Part shown: positions 39,360 to 51,689 of the stretch, piece by piece
How the letters are laid out: each line of letters opens with the position of its first letter
How positions within the stretch are numbered: the stretch's first letter is position 1
DNA from: Rhynochetos jubatus
Taxonomy: Eukaryota > Chordata > Aves > Eurypygiformes > Rhynochetidae
DNA: 64,000 nt
Direction of reading: 5' to 3'
NCBI GenBank assembly: GCA_027574665.1
Contig: CM050690.1
Location: 38,416,665 to 38,480,664 of the forward strand
Made by a program: the position numbers and the translations under genes
The notes under the pieces: model-generated
The model's input: the letters and a program-made list of their open reading frames with translations, nothing else
Databases searched by the model: none
Told to the model about the DNA's origin: nothing

Positions 39360-39455
39360 CTGCTGTAGGTGATCCTGCTCTGGCAGGGGAGTTGGACTAA
39401 GGTGATCCCTAGAGGTCCCTTCCAACCCGTAACACTCTGAATCCTGTGAATCTAT
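39360..39455 (+). mobile_element. Short sense CR1 3' tail
   Basis: GTTGGACTAAGGTGATCC followed by AGAGGTCCCTTCCAACCC and a degenerate CTGTGAATC end is a CR1 3' terminus. Only about 95 bp remain. Confidence 0.88.
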
Positions 39456-42400
39456 ATGTACACATACTGAATGTTACACATATATTAAAAAATAGACTGC
39501 CTTTTTTTTTTTTATTCAAATAAGTCTTGCCGTCTGTTGTAAAACAAAGGGAGCAGACACTGTTTTCTTTCACACAACTTCATTTGCTCAACAAATGAGG
39601 TTGGATCTGACTACCTGCCTTGTACTACTGCCTTTAGAAAGAATATAAATACTCCATCCATTTAATGAAAAGGGCATCAGTTTTCCACTGCTTTTTTTCT
39701 GCCGACAAGGTATTTGGATGGCTACTTAGCATGAGTAGTAGGGACAGATCTTTAGGGATTCAAAATACGTCATCCTTTTTCCTTTTATTCCAAAGTAAGA
39801 AGGATAGTGTAGGCACTGGAATTAAAAATTCATTAAAGAAATGAAAGGTTTTGATCTTGCTAATATTTCAGGTCTAAGAAATTCTCTCCTGTGTTACTTG
39901 AATTGGATTATATTTTCATTGCTCATATTTGCAGTCAGAATCAGTAAGCAATGGGTTTTTTCCTGCTGCTTTAATGTAAGCATCAGCAGCTGGTAACCCC
40001 TCTCCTCCTTAAGCCCTGTGACTAAGTGCAAAGGCCTGGCAGAACTTGCTGGTGACAACAAAGGCAGCAGTGGGACTTGCTGTGATCTGTGTCTGCTGTC
40101 ACTGTAACAACCGCCCCATTCAGCAGTGGGCCCACATTTTTCTAGATCAGCCTTTTATGACAAATACAGCAGTAGCAGCTCTGCTTTATGCCCTTGACAT
40201 CCCTCACATGTCTGGACTCTGTCTGAGCATTGGCTTCCTTGGCAGTAGTTGCCATCCCTACATGCCCAGGCAGTGTTTCTCAGTTTCTGCTTTGTAGCCT
40301 GTCTGTCCTCCCCCATCCTGTACGCTGCCTTTTCACATTCGAGCTGTGCTGTGGCTTCCTCACTTAGCCGAGCTGGCCTCCTGATGCATCTCCTTGATTG
40401 ACACACATCTCCTCAGCCGACACAACGCTCCCTCCCCAGGGAGAGGTGGTAGTGCGTTCTGCAGTGGCTAGGGAATTCACAGCCCAACCACACAAATTTG
40501 TCTTTTAATCATCCCAAGTTGAAAATTAAGATATTTTTGTGATGGTACATGTCAAAAATTACTGTAGGAAAGGTGCATCGGCACATCTCCGCAGAATATG
40601 GTCCAGGGGTTTGATTATGAAAATGCTCTTAATATCTTCCCTGTAGTTCCTTAAAATACTGAACTGGTAACTTTATTAAATGGGACTTCCATCTTTTAAT
40701 CTTTTAAAACTGACACTGTCATAGTTATAGAGTTGTTATTCTGCAAACTGTTTCTCATCTAGTTAGCTAAAAAAGCATGTTAATGTATTTTAAACCAGAA
40801 ACATGAATTTCAGGAGTACAGATAATCACAGGATTCTCTATTTGTAAATCTTTGCTTCACACGCTTGCACGGATACAGCGTGTTCTTGAATGTCACCTCA
40901 TCATTTGCAGGAATTTGGGATATTATATTAAAAATAGCCTGGTTGTGTTTTTCACTTTCCATCTGCTGCTGAATCTAAGAGAAAAGAGAATTGAAAAGGG
41001 GTAAAAGGAGAATTGCATTTAAAGGCACTTAACTCTATTACCTGGGCAAATGGAAAATAATTTTCCAGGTATTGTTCCTCTTGCTCTTTACTTTGCTGTT
41101 AATGTCTGCTTAGTAAGACGGTTAGCTGTATGCACTCAGACAACCTCTTAGGTCAGTCAGTGGTCAATTGCCAGTATTTCTCCCTCCTCTTGCATAACAC
41201 TTTCATGTACATAAATATGGGATATGAAAAAAAACTGTGCAAACCAAATAGTATTTATTTATCCTGAATTCTGGGATAGAATTCCACAGTGAAATTGCAA
41301 AGACATGATATTCTAAATACTGAAGTTCAGATTTATTCCCCACATATTTAAAAAAATGGGGGAAAAGTGAGCCAAAGTTTGTAAGAGCACTAGTGATCTT
41401 CATTTGTTACTTAAGGATGACCTTTTTTTTCTTAATGAAGCATATTTAAGAGATGGCCTACAAGCTCAAAACTAGTTGTTCTGCATTAATTTGGGGACCT
41501 CATGTATCCTGTGACACCTGTGATATTTAAAACTGCGTTAACAAATGTTGTTTTACACAATTGGACAAGGCAACTCACTGTAAAATGAGGGAATTTTGTC
41601 TTCCTCTAATTAGATTTTGTGTATTTTTCAAGCACTCAGTTGAAATGCTAATGACCTACGTGTAAGCAAAGCATGCATGTTTATGATTTCTTGCTGAGGG
41701 TATCTCTTCCAAATTCGTGAAGGTCTAAAAATAAGATCTTCTCACTGTAAATATGGCTATTACTAAGAAGCAAGATTCAGATCATCTTTACGGTTTCCTT
41801 CTTCACCCCTTCCCTTAAGGCATGTCTTATGGCAGATGAGGAAACCAAAACCTTTTCTGGCAGATGAAGATAGGACTCAGTGCTATGCCCTTTGTGGCAG
41901 AACACCTAAATTTTTGTAGTGCATTTTTGCATGAGAAAGTTAGGACAATTATTAGATACCTTATAGGAGTATTGTCAGGATTATTTAGTATCTCCACACT
42001 ATCTGGAGGATTAAAGTTTGTGAATGCCATTTTTTCTGTGGTGGTCAGAGCAGGAGTTCAAGTCATGGATTTTTTTTTCCCTTCTATTTACATAGATTTT
42101 TTTTTTTAAGACATGAAGGATAAAATGCATTGCTGCTAAGACTTAAGTGGAATTTGAAAGCAAATGAGAATTCATCTTTTTGTATTATGGGATTTCCCTT
42201 CTGATAATTTTTAATGGAAATTGAGCCTATTTATTCCAAATCTTTATCAAAATTATTTTTGTTTAGTTTGATGTAATACTGTTACAGTTTCTGGTTTGGG
42301 GTTTTTTGGGGTTTTTTTGTTGTTTTTTTTTCCTTCAGGCATTCAGTAGTAATGGTTTGAAATGATCCTGTTCTTGGAAAAGCAAAAGGCTTAGTTTGTT

Positions 42401-45400
42401 ATGGTTTCTCTCTACATTTATAAGGATTTCATGGAACTGTTAATGTATGTTCTAAACAAAAGTATGTGGTTACCCATTTTTCATTTGTAAGTTAACATTA
42501 GAACAATTAATATATTGATAGCTGTATTGCAAAAAATCAGTTATAGAAGCAATGAAATAAATTGTGGTCATGCTGCTTTTAAGAACAACAAAATAATTTC
42601 AGAAGGTTTTCACTAGTAAGAATTGGATGGCCTTTTAGAGTCTTTTCCTTTATTATCAAAGGACACTTAGATTCTTCTAAGGAAATCACATTTCAAGAGT
42701 CAATAATGGCCTGGCTAACAAAGAAGCCCATAAAGACAAGGAAATTTCCAAGTTGAAGACAGAGGGTCATATCTCTCATGTTTCACAACTGTTTATTATC
42801 ATCATCGCTGCTGTTTAGGCAGTTGCTGCAAGTGTCTCAAGCTTGATGTCACAAACATATATCTGGTTTGTGCTGAAGCAACTGTGGCAGAGACATTCTG
42901 TGATCAAATTTATTCGCGAGATTTTTCAAAACCCTTGGGGGAGGGTGAGAGGTGTTGGTTTTCTTGTCTTTTTTTCTGCCTCAAAAGATCTACACAGATT
43001 ATTCATTGACCCATTTTGGTGACCTGTTCTACAGCATGTCCTTACAGACAGTAGAGTTGGCACAACTTGACGGAGTATTGAACTGCAGCATGGAGCAGAA
43101 AAATGATAGATGTAGTGGCATGGTGGTGAAGAATGTACTAATCTTAGGTGAAGGGCCTCTGTCAGAGGTGGTAGTTTGAGGAAAATGCACATGGAATGAT
43201 ACTGCAGATCTCTTGTATATACATATTATCAGTCCTGTAGTATGAAATGGAATTCCAAATTTCTCTACTTTGAAAATCAGAAGCCAGATTGTAATGTTTA
43301 GGAAAGTTTGTTAACGCTATGTTTCAAAAATTCTACTGAAATGGGAAGTGACTCCACATACACTATGGGAGGTTGGCAATTTATTTTCTGGGGATAGACC
43401 AGACCCATCACTAGGCATTTGACATTTGGACACTTGTTTCTAAGAAGTTGTGTTTTTCCAAGATAGTCCTTTCCTCTGTGGGATTTTTATTTATCTCCTT
43501 ATGTTGGAGAGTAACTATTGATTCGGTGTAAAATCAGTCTTCTTTCTGTTATGTTAGTTCCCATGTCTGTGTTCCAAAATGCTTGTGGGAGAAGAACCAT
43601 GCTTGCTTGCATGGTTATTGTTTAAGTTTTTACATTTCATAAGCTTGTGAAATTACAAATTTTTTTTTAGTAGCTTTTTCCTTGTTTTATGAAAATGACC
43701 TGCGGACTTGTTTTGCATAGGTAGCAATGTGAATGCAGATTCCTCTGTCAGACAGTACACAGCTTGAGCTGCATCTAAAATAAAAGTGAAATTCCATGGC
43801 AGAAATACTTGCTTTGCTCCTAATCACTGAGATAGCTGAGTGTAACCATGTCTAAGATGATTCACAGGATGCTTTAACATCTCATTATCTCAGAGAAAAG
43901 AAAATCTGATTCAGGGAGTTATTTTTCCGTGTTCCGAAACAACATATTTTGCAGTGCCATTTCACTGGAGTTTTTATGTGGTGTGAAAGTAAAACAGTGC
44001 TTAAGGCTAGAAGGGGGTGAGTGATGCTTGCCATCTGGAAGTTGTCAGAGCTGCTTAAAGCCAGACTTGCAAGCAGTACTTCATGACCAAGTGACAGCAT
44101 CGTGTTGACAGCATCTGTGTAGCTAGTGAAATGATACGTATCTAAATACAAACGAGATGAACAATTTAATGTGGAGTTAACGAACTGAATGCTTACTTGT
44201 CGTTATCAAATACAACACTTAATCATGCTGTATACTAACAAATAAGAATGTTCTTGATGGAATCTTCCGGTGCTACTTTGCTAGCAAGGTGCATTTCAAA
44301 GTGAGTATATGACTAAAGATTGGTTTTCTCTCACTTTAACTACACAAGGGTTGTATTTCTGGGAATTAATATCAATTTCTAGTGATCTCTCTGACTGGCA
44401 TCAGGTGTTTAAATGGCTTTCTCGTTTTGCTATGAATATAATCCTTTAATACTGTGATCTGTTGAAGTGTTTTTTCATTAGATTAGGATATCGTTTTGGT
44501 ACCTTTGTAACAAAAACTTGCTGCTGCTTCTCGAAAGCAGTTTCCTCTAAAGCCATCAAAGCTACTCACAAGCAATCCCCTACCCAGGAAAAGCCCTGTG
44601 CCTTTTGTGTTATCATAGAAATAGCTTGATATGCTGCACTCTAATTTTTCCCTGACATACCAGATTAATTTGTACAACTGTGTGTGCAAAATGTTACTTA
44701 CAAGTTTAAAAATAATCATTACTTGGTATTTTAAATATTAATGATGATACGTATGTGAGAGCAATTCAGAGATATTCAGCTGGAAATCTCACTGACTGAA
44801 GTAAAATCTCTATCTTAACACAGACTGAAGAGTTTGACACAAAGTAAGTTTTTGTTGAATGCTGATATTTGAGATTCTTCCTTGTCATTCGGGTTAATTA
44901 TTTCCTATCAGAATTTTCCTTAGACACTAACAGGGGAGTAATACATGCTCAGATCTGGTTGAAAGACGGGTATTTGCATTCAGAGTGGCTGGTTTGGTTA
45001 TCAAATTTCTAAGGGTGGGTAGTCAAAACTGTGTGTCAAACCAGTAGGCAGAGGGGCAGATCGTATTATGCTATCATGAAACCACTTTGTAGACTGCACA
45101 ATCCTATCTCTGAGTAGGATCCTGAATAGGGTGGCCAGGGGACAAGCTAGAGTTCATAGGCTATGTGCTATTTCTGAGAATATGTACTGCAGTTGGTCAG
45201 TTGAATATGCAGGTGTTTCGATTTCATAATGAGCTGGAGTAACAGCTACTTGTTTTTATGGAGTTTTTTTTCAGCGATTGTAGAACAAAGTCATAAAAAG
45301 GCAAAGAAATTTTTAGTCCATTGTACGGTACAAGTAGTATGGGTTTAAGTGACAGTGTTAAATTGATGCAGTCAGAAAGATGAACTTTGCCACTCAGCAG

Positions 45401-47772
45401 GTCTTTGTGGAAGAAGCAGCAGCACACTATACCACAGCCTTCCATGTGTACAGTCCTAAGTGTAGGTTATGTAATTAGTGCAGTTAAATCATACTACATC
45501 TAATGTAATCTAATTCCAAAGGTAGTAGAGAACAGGTTGAAGGTAGAGCTGTCTGCAGTGATGTTTATAACTGTGAAATGAAAGCAGCAACGCTTTTTCC
45601 AAGCCTGACTAGCTGCTGTAATCTGGCTTTCCATGAACAGTGTTGCTGACTGTACTATTACGCTAAGTTTTTTTTTATAGAGGATAGGATGAATTATAGG
45701 GGGTTTTGGTTTGGGTTTTTTTGTGTCTTTTTGGTTTTGGGGTGTGTTTTTGTTTTGTCTACCCAGAATCTACTTGCAGTATTTGGTGGCAAACATCCAC
45801 AGATTACATATTTTTAATGAATACATTATACAGTGATTTATTTTTGAGAAAGGCTGAGAAAAGGGTAGGAATAAGCAAGCAGTAAAGAAAATTCTAGAAC
45901 TTGTTTGGCACCAAACGTCCATGCCTTTGTACCTATCAGTTGCACAGTATTTGCAACTCATGATCATAAAACAGGAAGCCAATGTTCCTACACAATGTGC
46001 AATAAAATTTCCTTATCTTGTTTGGTAAATTAGAATATGCTTTTTTGTTGTGTCCTGAAACCAGGTGGGAGTTGTGTCATCAGAGGATGCTGTGCAGGTA
46101 CTGAGGGCCATATGTTACTAGTTTCTTTTCCATTTGAACTAAGCCACTTTGGTGCAGGGTTACTCTGAGCAAGATCAAACCTACCATGTCTTTTAAACTC
46201 CCGCTTTGTGTCTGGAAATCAGAATGAGGCTATGCATTTCTACACTTACATTAAGTGTGTTACGTTTTGTTTCCTCACTTTAAATGCTTACAGCAGTGCT
46301 AAAATTAAGATGCCATGTTTTTCATGGAAGATACATGCCAGAGCTTGAAATAATTCAGCTGCATTTTACATTTGGCTTCTACTTAATATAATGAGTACGT
46401 AAAAAATGCAGATGGAATGGAACAGAGCTTTCCTACCTCTTTGTCTGTGTGTTTCGATACTGAAGTTAGAATTATCTCTGGGCATGTGTTGAGTAGTAGA
46501 CTCCCTTTTCCTCCTCATACAGTTTCACAGATCACTAGACATTTCCTGCTAATTGCCAACAAATCTGATTTTGGATTTGCAAAATGTGTCTTACAGTTCA
46601 TAGGCCATCTCAGTGTTTTGTGTAAAAATATTTATACTTTGACAGTCTTCATCAAAATGTCGTAGCTGGAGTTACTGCTCTTTATTTGTCATCTCTGCAA
46701 AATCACATTTTGTTCTTGTTCACGTAAAAAGATGTACTGTTGCCTCTTGGTTCTGTGCCAAAAATTACACCATTGTCTTAGGGCACTGTGTGCCAAAACT
46801 TATCATGAATCACCACTGAGCTGTGTGAAGTGAAGGAGAGGTGAGTGGCACAGCGTATTCTTCCTGGTTGCTACTGTTTTTCCTCCCTCCCTGTAGCACT
46901 GCAGTTATAGAAGATAGTTGACAGAGTTGCTGTCTTCTAACAGTTTGGTTATATTACTGGATGCAATCACAGCTTGTTTTAGTTCATGTTTGCATATTGA
47001 CTTGAACTGTATTTCCTTTCAATGGCAGTATGCCAGACTTCATGGTGGTGTAACTGACTAGAAGCTTATGGCAGTACACCTGCATGAAGGCAGAAAGGGA
47101 GCTCGCCTACTGACAGAGGCAAAAAATGGTTGGTAGGGCTAGAAGAAAAGGCTGCTTGGTTAAGTCGTGCTTCAGAAATAAAATTGCCTTTGCAGTTCAG
47201 ATAGGCCCTATTTAGCCTAATAAAGAGATTTTTGTATTCAAATTCCGTCAGCTGTTAAAGAGAGGGTGGTAGCAAATGTGGGGGGTTTTGACATTTGAAA
47301 GTTCTCCAATAGTGCTTTCTCAGTTATAAACAGGAGTTGGAGGGGAGGTAGAGAGTAGTCTGGGCAAAAATACTGAGTAAAATCTGGAACACGCATTAGA
47401 GGTGACTTCAAAAATGTCTACAGTTCATAAATATGTGGTGGAACTACATATTGATTATTCACTATACATGAGAAGGGTGCTGACTGGACAGACCCTCCTT
47501 GACTACAAAATAATATTGGTCTACATTTCAGCTATATATTCTTCTTTCCCACTTCTAATGAGCATTGAGCTAATTAGATAACTAGCACTTTGACTTCTGT
47601 GGGGTACTAAAAGATTTGTGTGTAATTATAATTTCACACATTTTCCTAATAAGAGAAACTTGTGCTTTAAAGAAATTCTATTTTTACTTAGGTTTTCAAA
47701 ATGCTGCTGTGTAATTCATATTATAAGTAGTCTTTTTTTGTTTCAGTATACCCGTTTCTTCTTTGTTGGTAG

Positions 47773-47984
47773 GTTCTAGAAAGTTTTAAGATCATGGATT
47801 ACAGTCTGCTACTGGGAATCCACATATTGAACAGTAACATGAAGGAAAAAGAGGGAGAGAGTTCCCAGAGCATGTCGGACTCAAAACGTCCTGGAGGGCA
47901 GAAGGTTCTCTATTCCACAGCCATGGAGTCCATACAGGGCCCTGGGAAGTCAGGGGACTCTGTCACCACAGAGACAACAAACAC
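47773..47984 (+). CDS. PIP5K1B: PIP5K1B coding exon 6 (residues 258-328): catalytic Asp266
   Basis: This exon encodes VLESFKIMDYSLLLGIHI, with the catalytic aspartate of the MDYSLL motif at residue 266. A variable polar insert typical of type I kinases follows (KEKEGESSQSMSDSKRPGG). The conserved block VLYSTAMESIQGPGKSGD comes last. The exon ends in phase 2 within the codon for Thr328 at a GTAAGT donor. The insert differs most from the human protein, as expected for a surface loop. Confidence 0.97.
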
Positions 47985-50250
47985 GTAAGTGCCATAACCG
48001 ACTCTTAAGGTCACTATTAAAACTTGCAGTTTCTGTTTCTTCAGTCAGTGCCACTTGGTATTAAGAGGCAAAACATTCAAGAGTACACTGCATTTCAAGA
48101 ATTGAAAGATTAAGCCTTCCCCCTTGCCCCCAAAAGCTGGACCATCAAGATTTGCTGCCGTGTAGGAAATCAAAATGTTGATTAGTAGATTGATCGTCTT
48201 GAAATAAATGATAGCCAATATGGTTAGTGCAGAGTGATTTATGTATGTACAAGTTTGTCTATTTATAAAAGGGATGTTATGAGACAGCTATTACAAGAAT
48301 CCCAGGCATAATCTGATTTCATCTGGAAGCAGCCTGATGAGCCATAAGCAAAAACTATTTATTAACATTGAAATGGATATTCCTGCAGTGGTTATTTTCA
48401 TCCCAAAAGTAGTATACTCAGTACGTAGAAGTGTGTCATCTGCCACTGAATTGAAGTCATATCTGTGTACGGTATTTCCTGAGGTGAAGAACTGCTGCTC
48501 TCCTCTGATTTTTATCTAGCAAAAACTGCAGCAGAAACTTCAGCATACAGACAATAGTTATTCTATTGTTTTCTTTGGAATACATTCAGTGTTGGTGAAA
48601 GCATTATGTTCACAGTCCTCATTCTATATAATCAGCCCTTCATGATAATGAGGGTTTAATTTCAAATGAAGGATTTACTCTTCTTCTGGTTCTCAAGGGA
48701 GCTGTCTAGGTAAGTACAACTAATGATACAGAAACATGTGCTTAAACCTACAGCAGATGAATGGAATAATTATGATATTTAGCATTTATAAAGAGTTCCC
48801 ACATGTTCAGAGCTCTAGAATATAAATCAGATGGAGCTGAATTTCACTCAGGTTTACAACATTATTCACATTCACACAGAAGATGGTGAATGCCTTTGTA
48901 TGGTGGCAGAGGTGTTGCAGTGGCACTTTTGTGGGGTATTGGGTTTTGGGTTTGTTTTTCTTAACTCACAGCCAAAACTGATTATGTAGTTCATCCAAGA
49001 AATTCCTTGTTGTTATTATGTGTGGAGACCCACCCTGGGGTCCCACATCACTTGAGCTAATGCAGTGCTGCCCAGATCCAGAGCCATGTAGCAGTCGAGT
49101 CCTTCCATGGTCCTTGCACTGTCTCCTTTCTCATATTGACATAACTGGTAGTGTGGCAAACCTCACTGAGGTGGATGAATATAAGTCCGGGTCTTATGAA
49201 AAAAAGACCCCTAGGTCAGTATTCTGCTGAGATTTGTTGGAAGGCCAAAGAAGCATGAGGATGAGAATGGCTACCCAGCAGCAATAACTGCTGCCTGTTA
49301 CAGGATTGAATTTACAGTTATAACTTCCAGGAAAAGCTGGCAGAATATAGTTTTGTAAACCACTTAAAGTTTCTGAATGTCTGATCAGTTAATTTAGATG
49401 GAGTTTACACAATGGGGTTTTACAGTAATTTAAACTCCACTTGATCTTACATGGTTTTCTTTGTGCCTAGAATGGTTTAAAAGCCTACCCTCCCACCAAA
49501 AAAGGTTGACTGGATAGCAGTCCTGTTTTGCTGGGGGGGAGGGACTACTGTGCGTTAGTGGCAGAATGGGGAATATACTCTCAACTGTGTCTTTGGTAGC
49601 TCTTTCAGGTGTGTATTACTTATTTCTCAAACTGTTACAAAAGATTCGGAGGTATTGTATGTGCTGCACCTACAATCTCTTTTTCTTCTAGTTTTGTAAT
49701 GGGTCCACCAATGTCAACAAAAACTGATAAACTGAAAATTGGGTTGCAGTTTCTGGTTCTCAAAACAATGAACCCTTTCTCCTAGGTGGTGGAGTAGGAA
49801 GAGAGCATCTTAGGATGAGCACCTTGTTCTTTATGGTCACCCCAGAGTGCATATTCTGAACCAAGCGGAGATCCAGGCAGTCAGGCTTCCCAACTTGATA
49901 CTGTTCCTTTTTTTTTCTGTTGCTCAGTGGTCTGCAGAGAAATTTTGGAAAAGCACATACTTAATTTTTCCAATTTTCACATCATGTAACTATTGCCCCT
50001 TCTATCTAGAAGTTAGCCTAAAATATTTTGTTTATAATGGATATTTACCACTGGATCCCAGATACTTCAGGTTTCCTATTTCAAATCAGTCATCTGCTAA
50101 GTGACCCACATTTGGCTGACTTAGCACTGTGGCATCTAGCTTTTAATGTTGTGCATGTTTCTTTGGGTTTGCAAGTGGGTACACTTCGCCTGCTATCTGA
50201 TAGCCAGAGCTGTCTGTCTACTCTAACTACATTTTTGTTGTTTCTGTCAG
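47985..50250 (+). other. PIP5K1B: PIP5K1B intron 6
   Basis: This 2.3-kb intron has a GTAAGT donor and a TTTCTGTCAG acceptor. No repeat family or gene was recognised. Confidence 0.9.
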
Positions 50251-50334
50251 AATGGGAGGTATTCCAGCTAAAAGCCATAAAGGAGAAAAGCTGCTTCTAT
50301 TTATGGGTATTATCGATATTCTGCAGTCTTACAG
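50251..50334 (+). CDS. PIP5K1B: PIP5K1B coding exon 7 (residues 328-356): Mg-binding Asp350
   Basis: This 84-nt exon starts [19 protein letters not shown] after completing Thr328. It contains the IIDILQSY motif, with Asp350 as the metal-binding residue that takes the place of DFG in protein kinases. It ends in phase 2 at GTAAGT, splitting Arg356. Confidence 0.97.
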
Positions 50335-50435
50335 GTAAGTTGAATTTCAAGTTTTTATTGAATAAGCTATTCTGAAATTATTTACAAATGAGGAAATTTT
50401 ATAAAGCAGTTCTGATTTTGGTTTTGTATGCTTAG
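50335..50435 (+). other. PIP5K1B: PIP5K1B intron 7 (101 bp)
   Basis: This is a very short intron with a GTAAGT donor and a GTATGCTTAG acceptor. Retention would create an immediate stop (AGG TAA). Confidence 0.93.
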
Positions 50436-50484
50436 GTTAATGAAGAAGCTGGAACATTCTTGGAAAGCTCTTGTTTATGATGGG
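50436..50484 (+). CDS. PIP5K1B: PIP5K1B coding exon 8 (residues 356-372): activation loop with Glu362
   Basis: This 49-nt exon encodes LMKKLEHSWKALVYDG. It is the start of the activation loop, with the paired lysines 359-360 used in membrane targeting and Glu362. Earlier mutagenesis of the family found Glu362 to fix the substrate choice of type I kinases. The computed position agrees exactly with the literature number. The exon ends at GGG and is followed by GCAAGT, a GC donor. The next exon continues in frame only with this boundary. Skipping 49 nt would shift the frame. Confidence 0.95.
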
Positions 50485-51024
50485 GCAAGTAGATTTTTTA
50501 TTTTTTTTTTAACTGCTAATATTTTTGCTAATGGAACTTTGACTTACATTGACCAGGAAAGAACAAGCTGAGGTATATTTGTACTCTGCCATCCCCATGT
50601 GGTATGCGCTGTTACTGAAATCTTTTAGATCCATTTCCCAGTGTATGCTCTGATTTAACTTGCTAATCTTTCGAAAAGCAACTAAAAAGATCAGAACTTA
50701 ATACCTTACACAAGATAATGGCCACTTAGCAGGACTTTGATGAATCTCTAACTGAAATAATTTGTAATGTGAAGAGAAGCATTTCAAATGCTAGGAAGAT
50801 TTTGCAGAATATGGCTGTATAATTTGCAAGCCAAAATTTCATAAATGAGATACTTAAGGTCTTGAAGAATTAGCCTTTAAGGGAGTCTTAACAAGCTTTT
50901 CCTTTTTGTTTTGAGTATGTCTGAAATGTGTGATATAGTTACCTGAGGTGTCCAGCTTCTTTTTTGACACTTACTTGTGATTTACTTATGGAAAACGTGA
51001 CTGAGACCTTTTTCAATCTTGTAG
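50485..51024 (+). other. PIP5K1B: PIP5K1B intron 8, GC-AG type (540 bp)
   Basis: The donor is GG|GCAAGT and the acceptor is TCTTGTAG. The remaining donor positions match the consensus well, as is typical of functional GC-AG introns. No GT donor nearby keeps the reading frame and the conserved peptide. Confidence 0.93.
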
Positions 51025-51109
51025 GATACTGTTTCAGTTCACAGACCAAGTTTTTATGCAGACAGATTTTTAAAGTTCATGAGTACAAGAGTTTTCAAGA
51101 AAGTTCAAG
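51025..51109 (+). CDS. PIP5K1B: PIP5K1B coding exon 9 (residues 373-401)
   Basis: This exon encodes [19 protein letters not shown] and STRVFKKVQ. It is the end of the activation loop and the last helix of the kinase core. It starts in phase 0 after the GC-AG intron and ends in phase 1 at GTAAGG. Confidence 0.97.
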
Positions 51110-51689
51110 GTAAGGAATTTGTCACTTTCACTCTCTCAGATGTATTTAAAATCATTACTTTATAATGACTCCTGTCTTGGCAGTAAAAGAATCATTTCTT
51201 CAACATCATGTTGCACTTAGATTGACAGAAGTTGAGTTTCTTCACTGGAGCTAATGGGATTGTTTTTTTAATAGTAAAATAACAGAGAATTATTTGCTAT
51301 GTATTTTTTGTTACATCAGGGGCATCTGAAGGTAAAACAGTAAAAAAAAAATCCCTTATGTTAGCACTGATATAAAGAAAAATTTCATTATCTAATGATT
51401 TGTTCAGTCCTGCATCTGTTATTCATAGGAATACTCCCATTGAATTTAATTTATTCAAAAGATTGTTAACATACCACCTGCAGCATGTTTGAAAAGATAG
51501 TCAGTCTTCCCTTTGATACAGATTTCTTCTGTGTTTTATCAAGGAAAAAAATCAGAAATAGGATATTAATAAAGTCTTTTGTCTTTGTCACTATCGCCTC
51601 TTTCTAGTTTTCCCCTCCATTTCTCCTTCCTTAATCTTTTAATTCATTCTCAAGGATAAGATACATGTCACTATCAGCTACTTACAAGG

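Larger units (their letters stand above)
36864..47772 (+). other. PIP5K1B: PIP5K1B intron 5
   Basis: This 10.9-kb intron has a GTGAGT donor and a TTGGTAG acceptor. It holds a nested pair of CR1 elements (37068-38035) and a CR1 tail (39360-39455). The rest, about 8.3 kb from 39456 to 47772, is unique-looking AT-rich DNA without recognised features. Confidence 0.9.
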
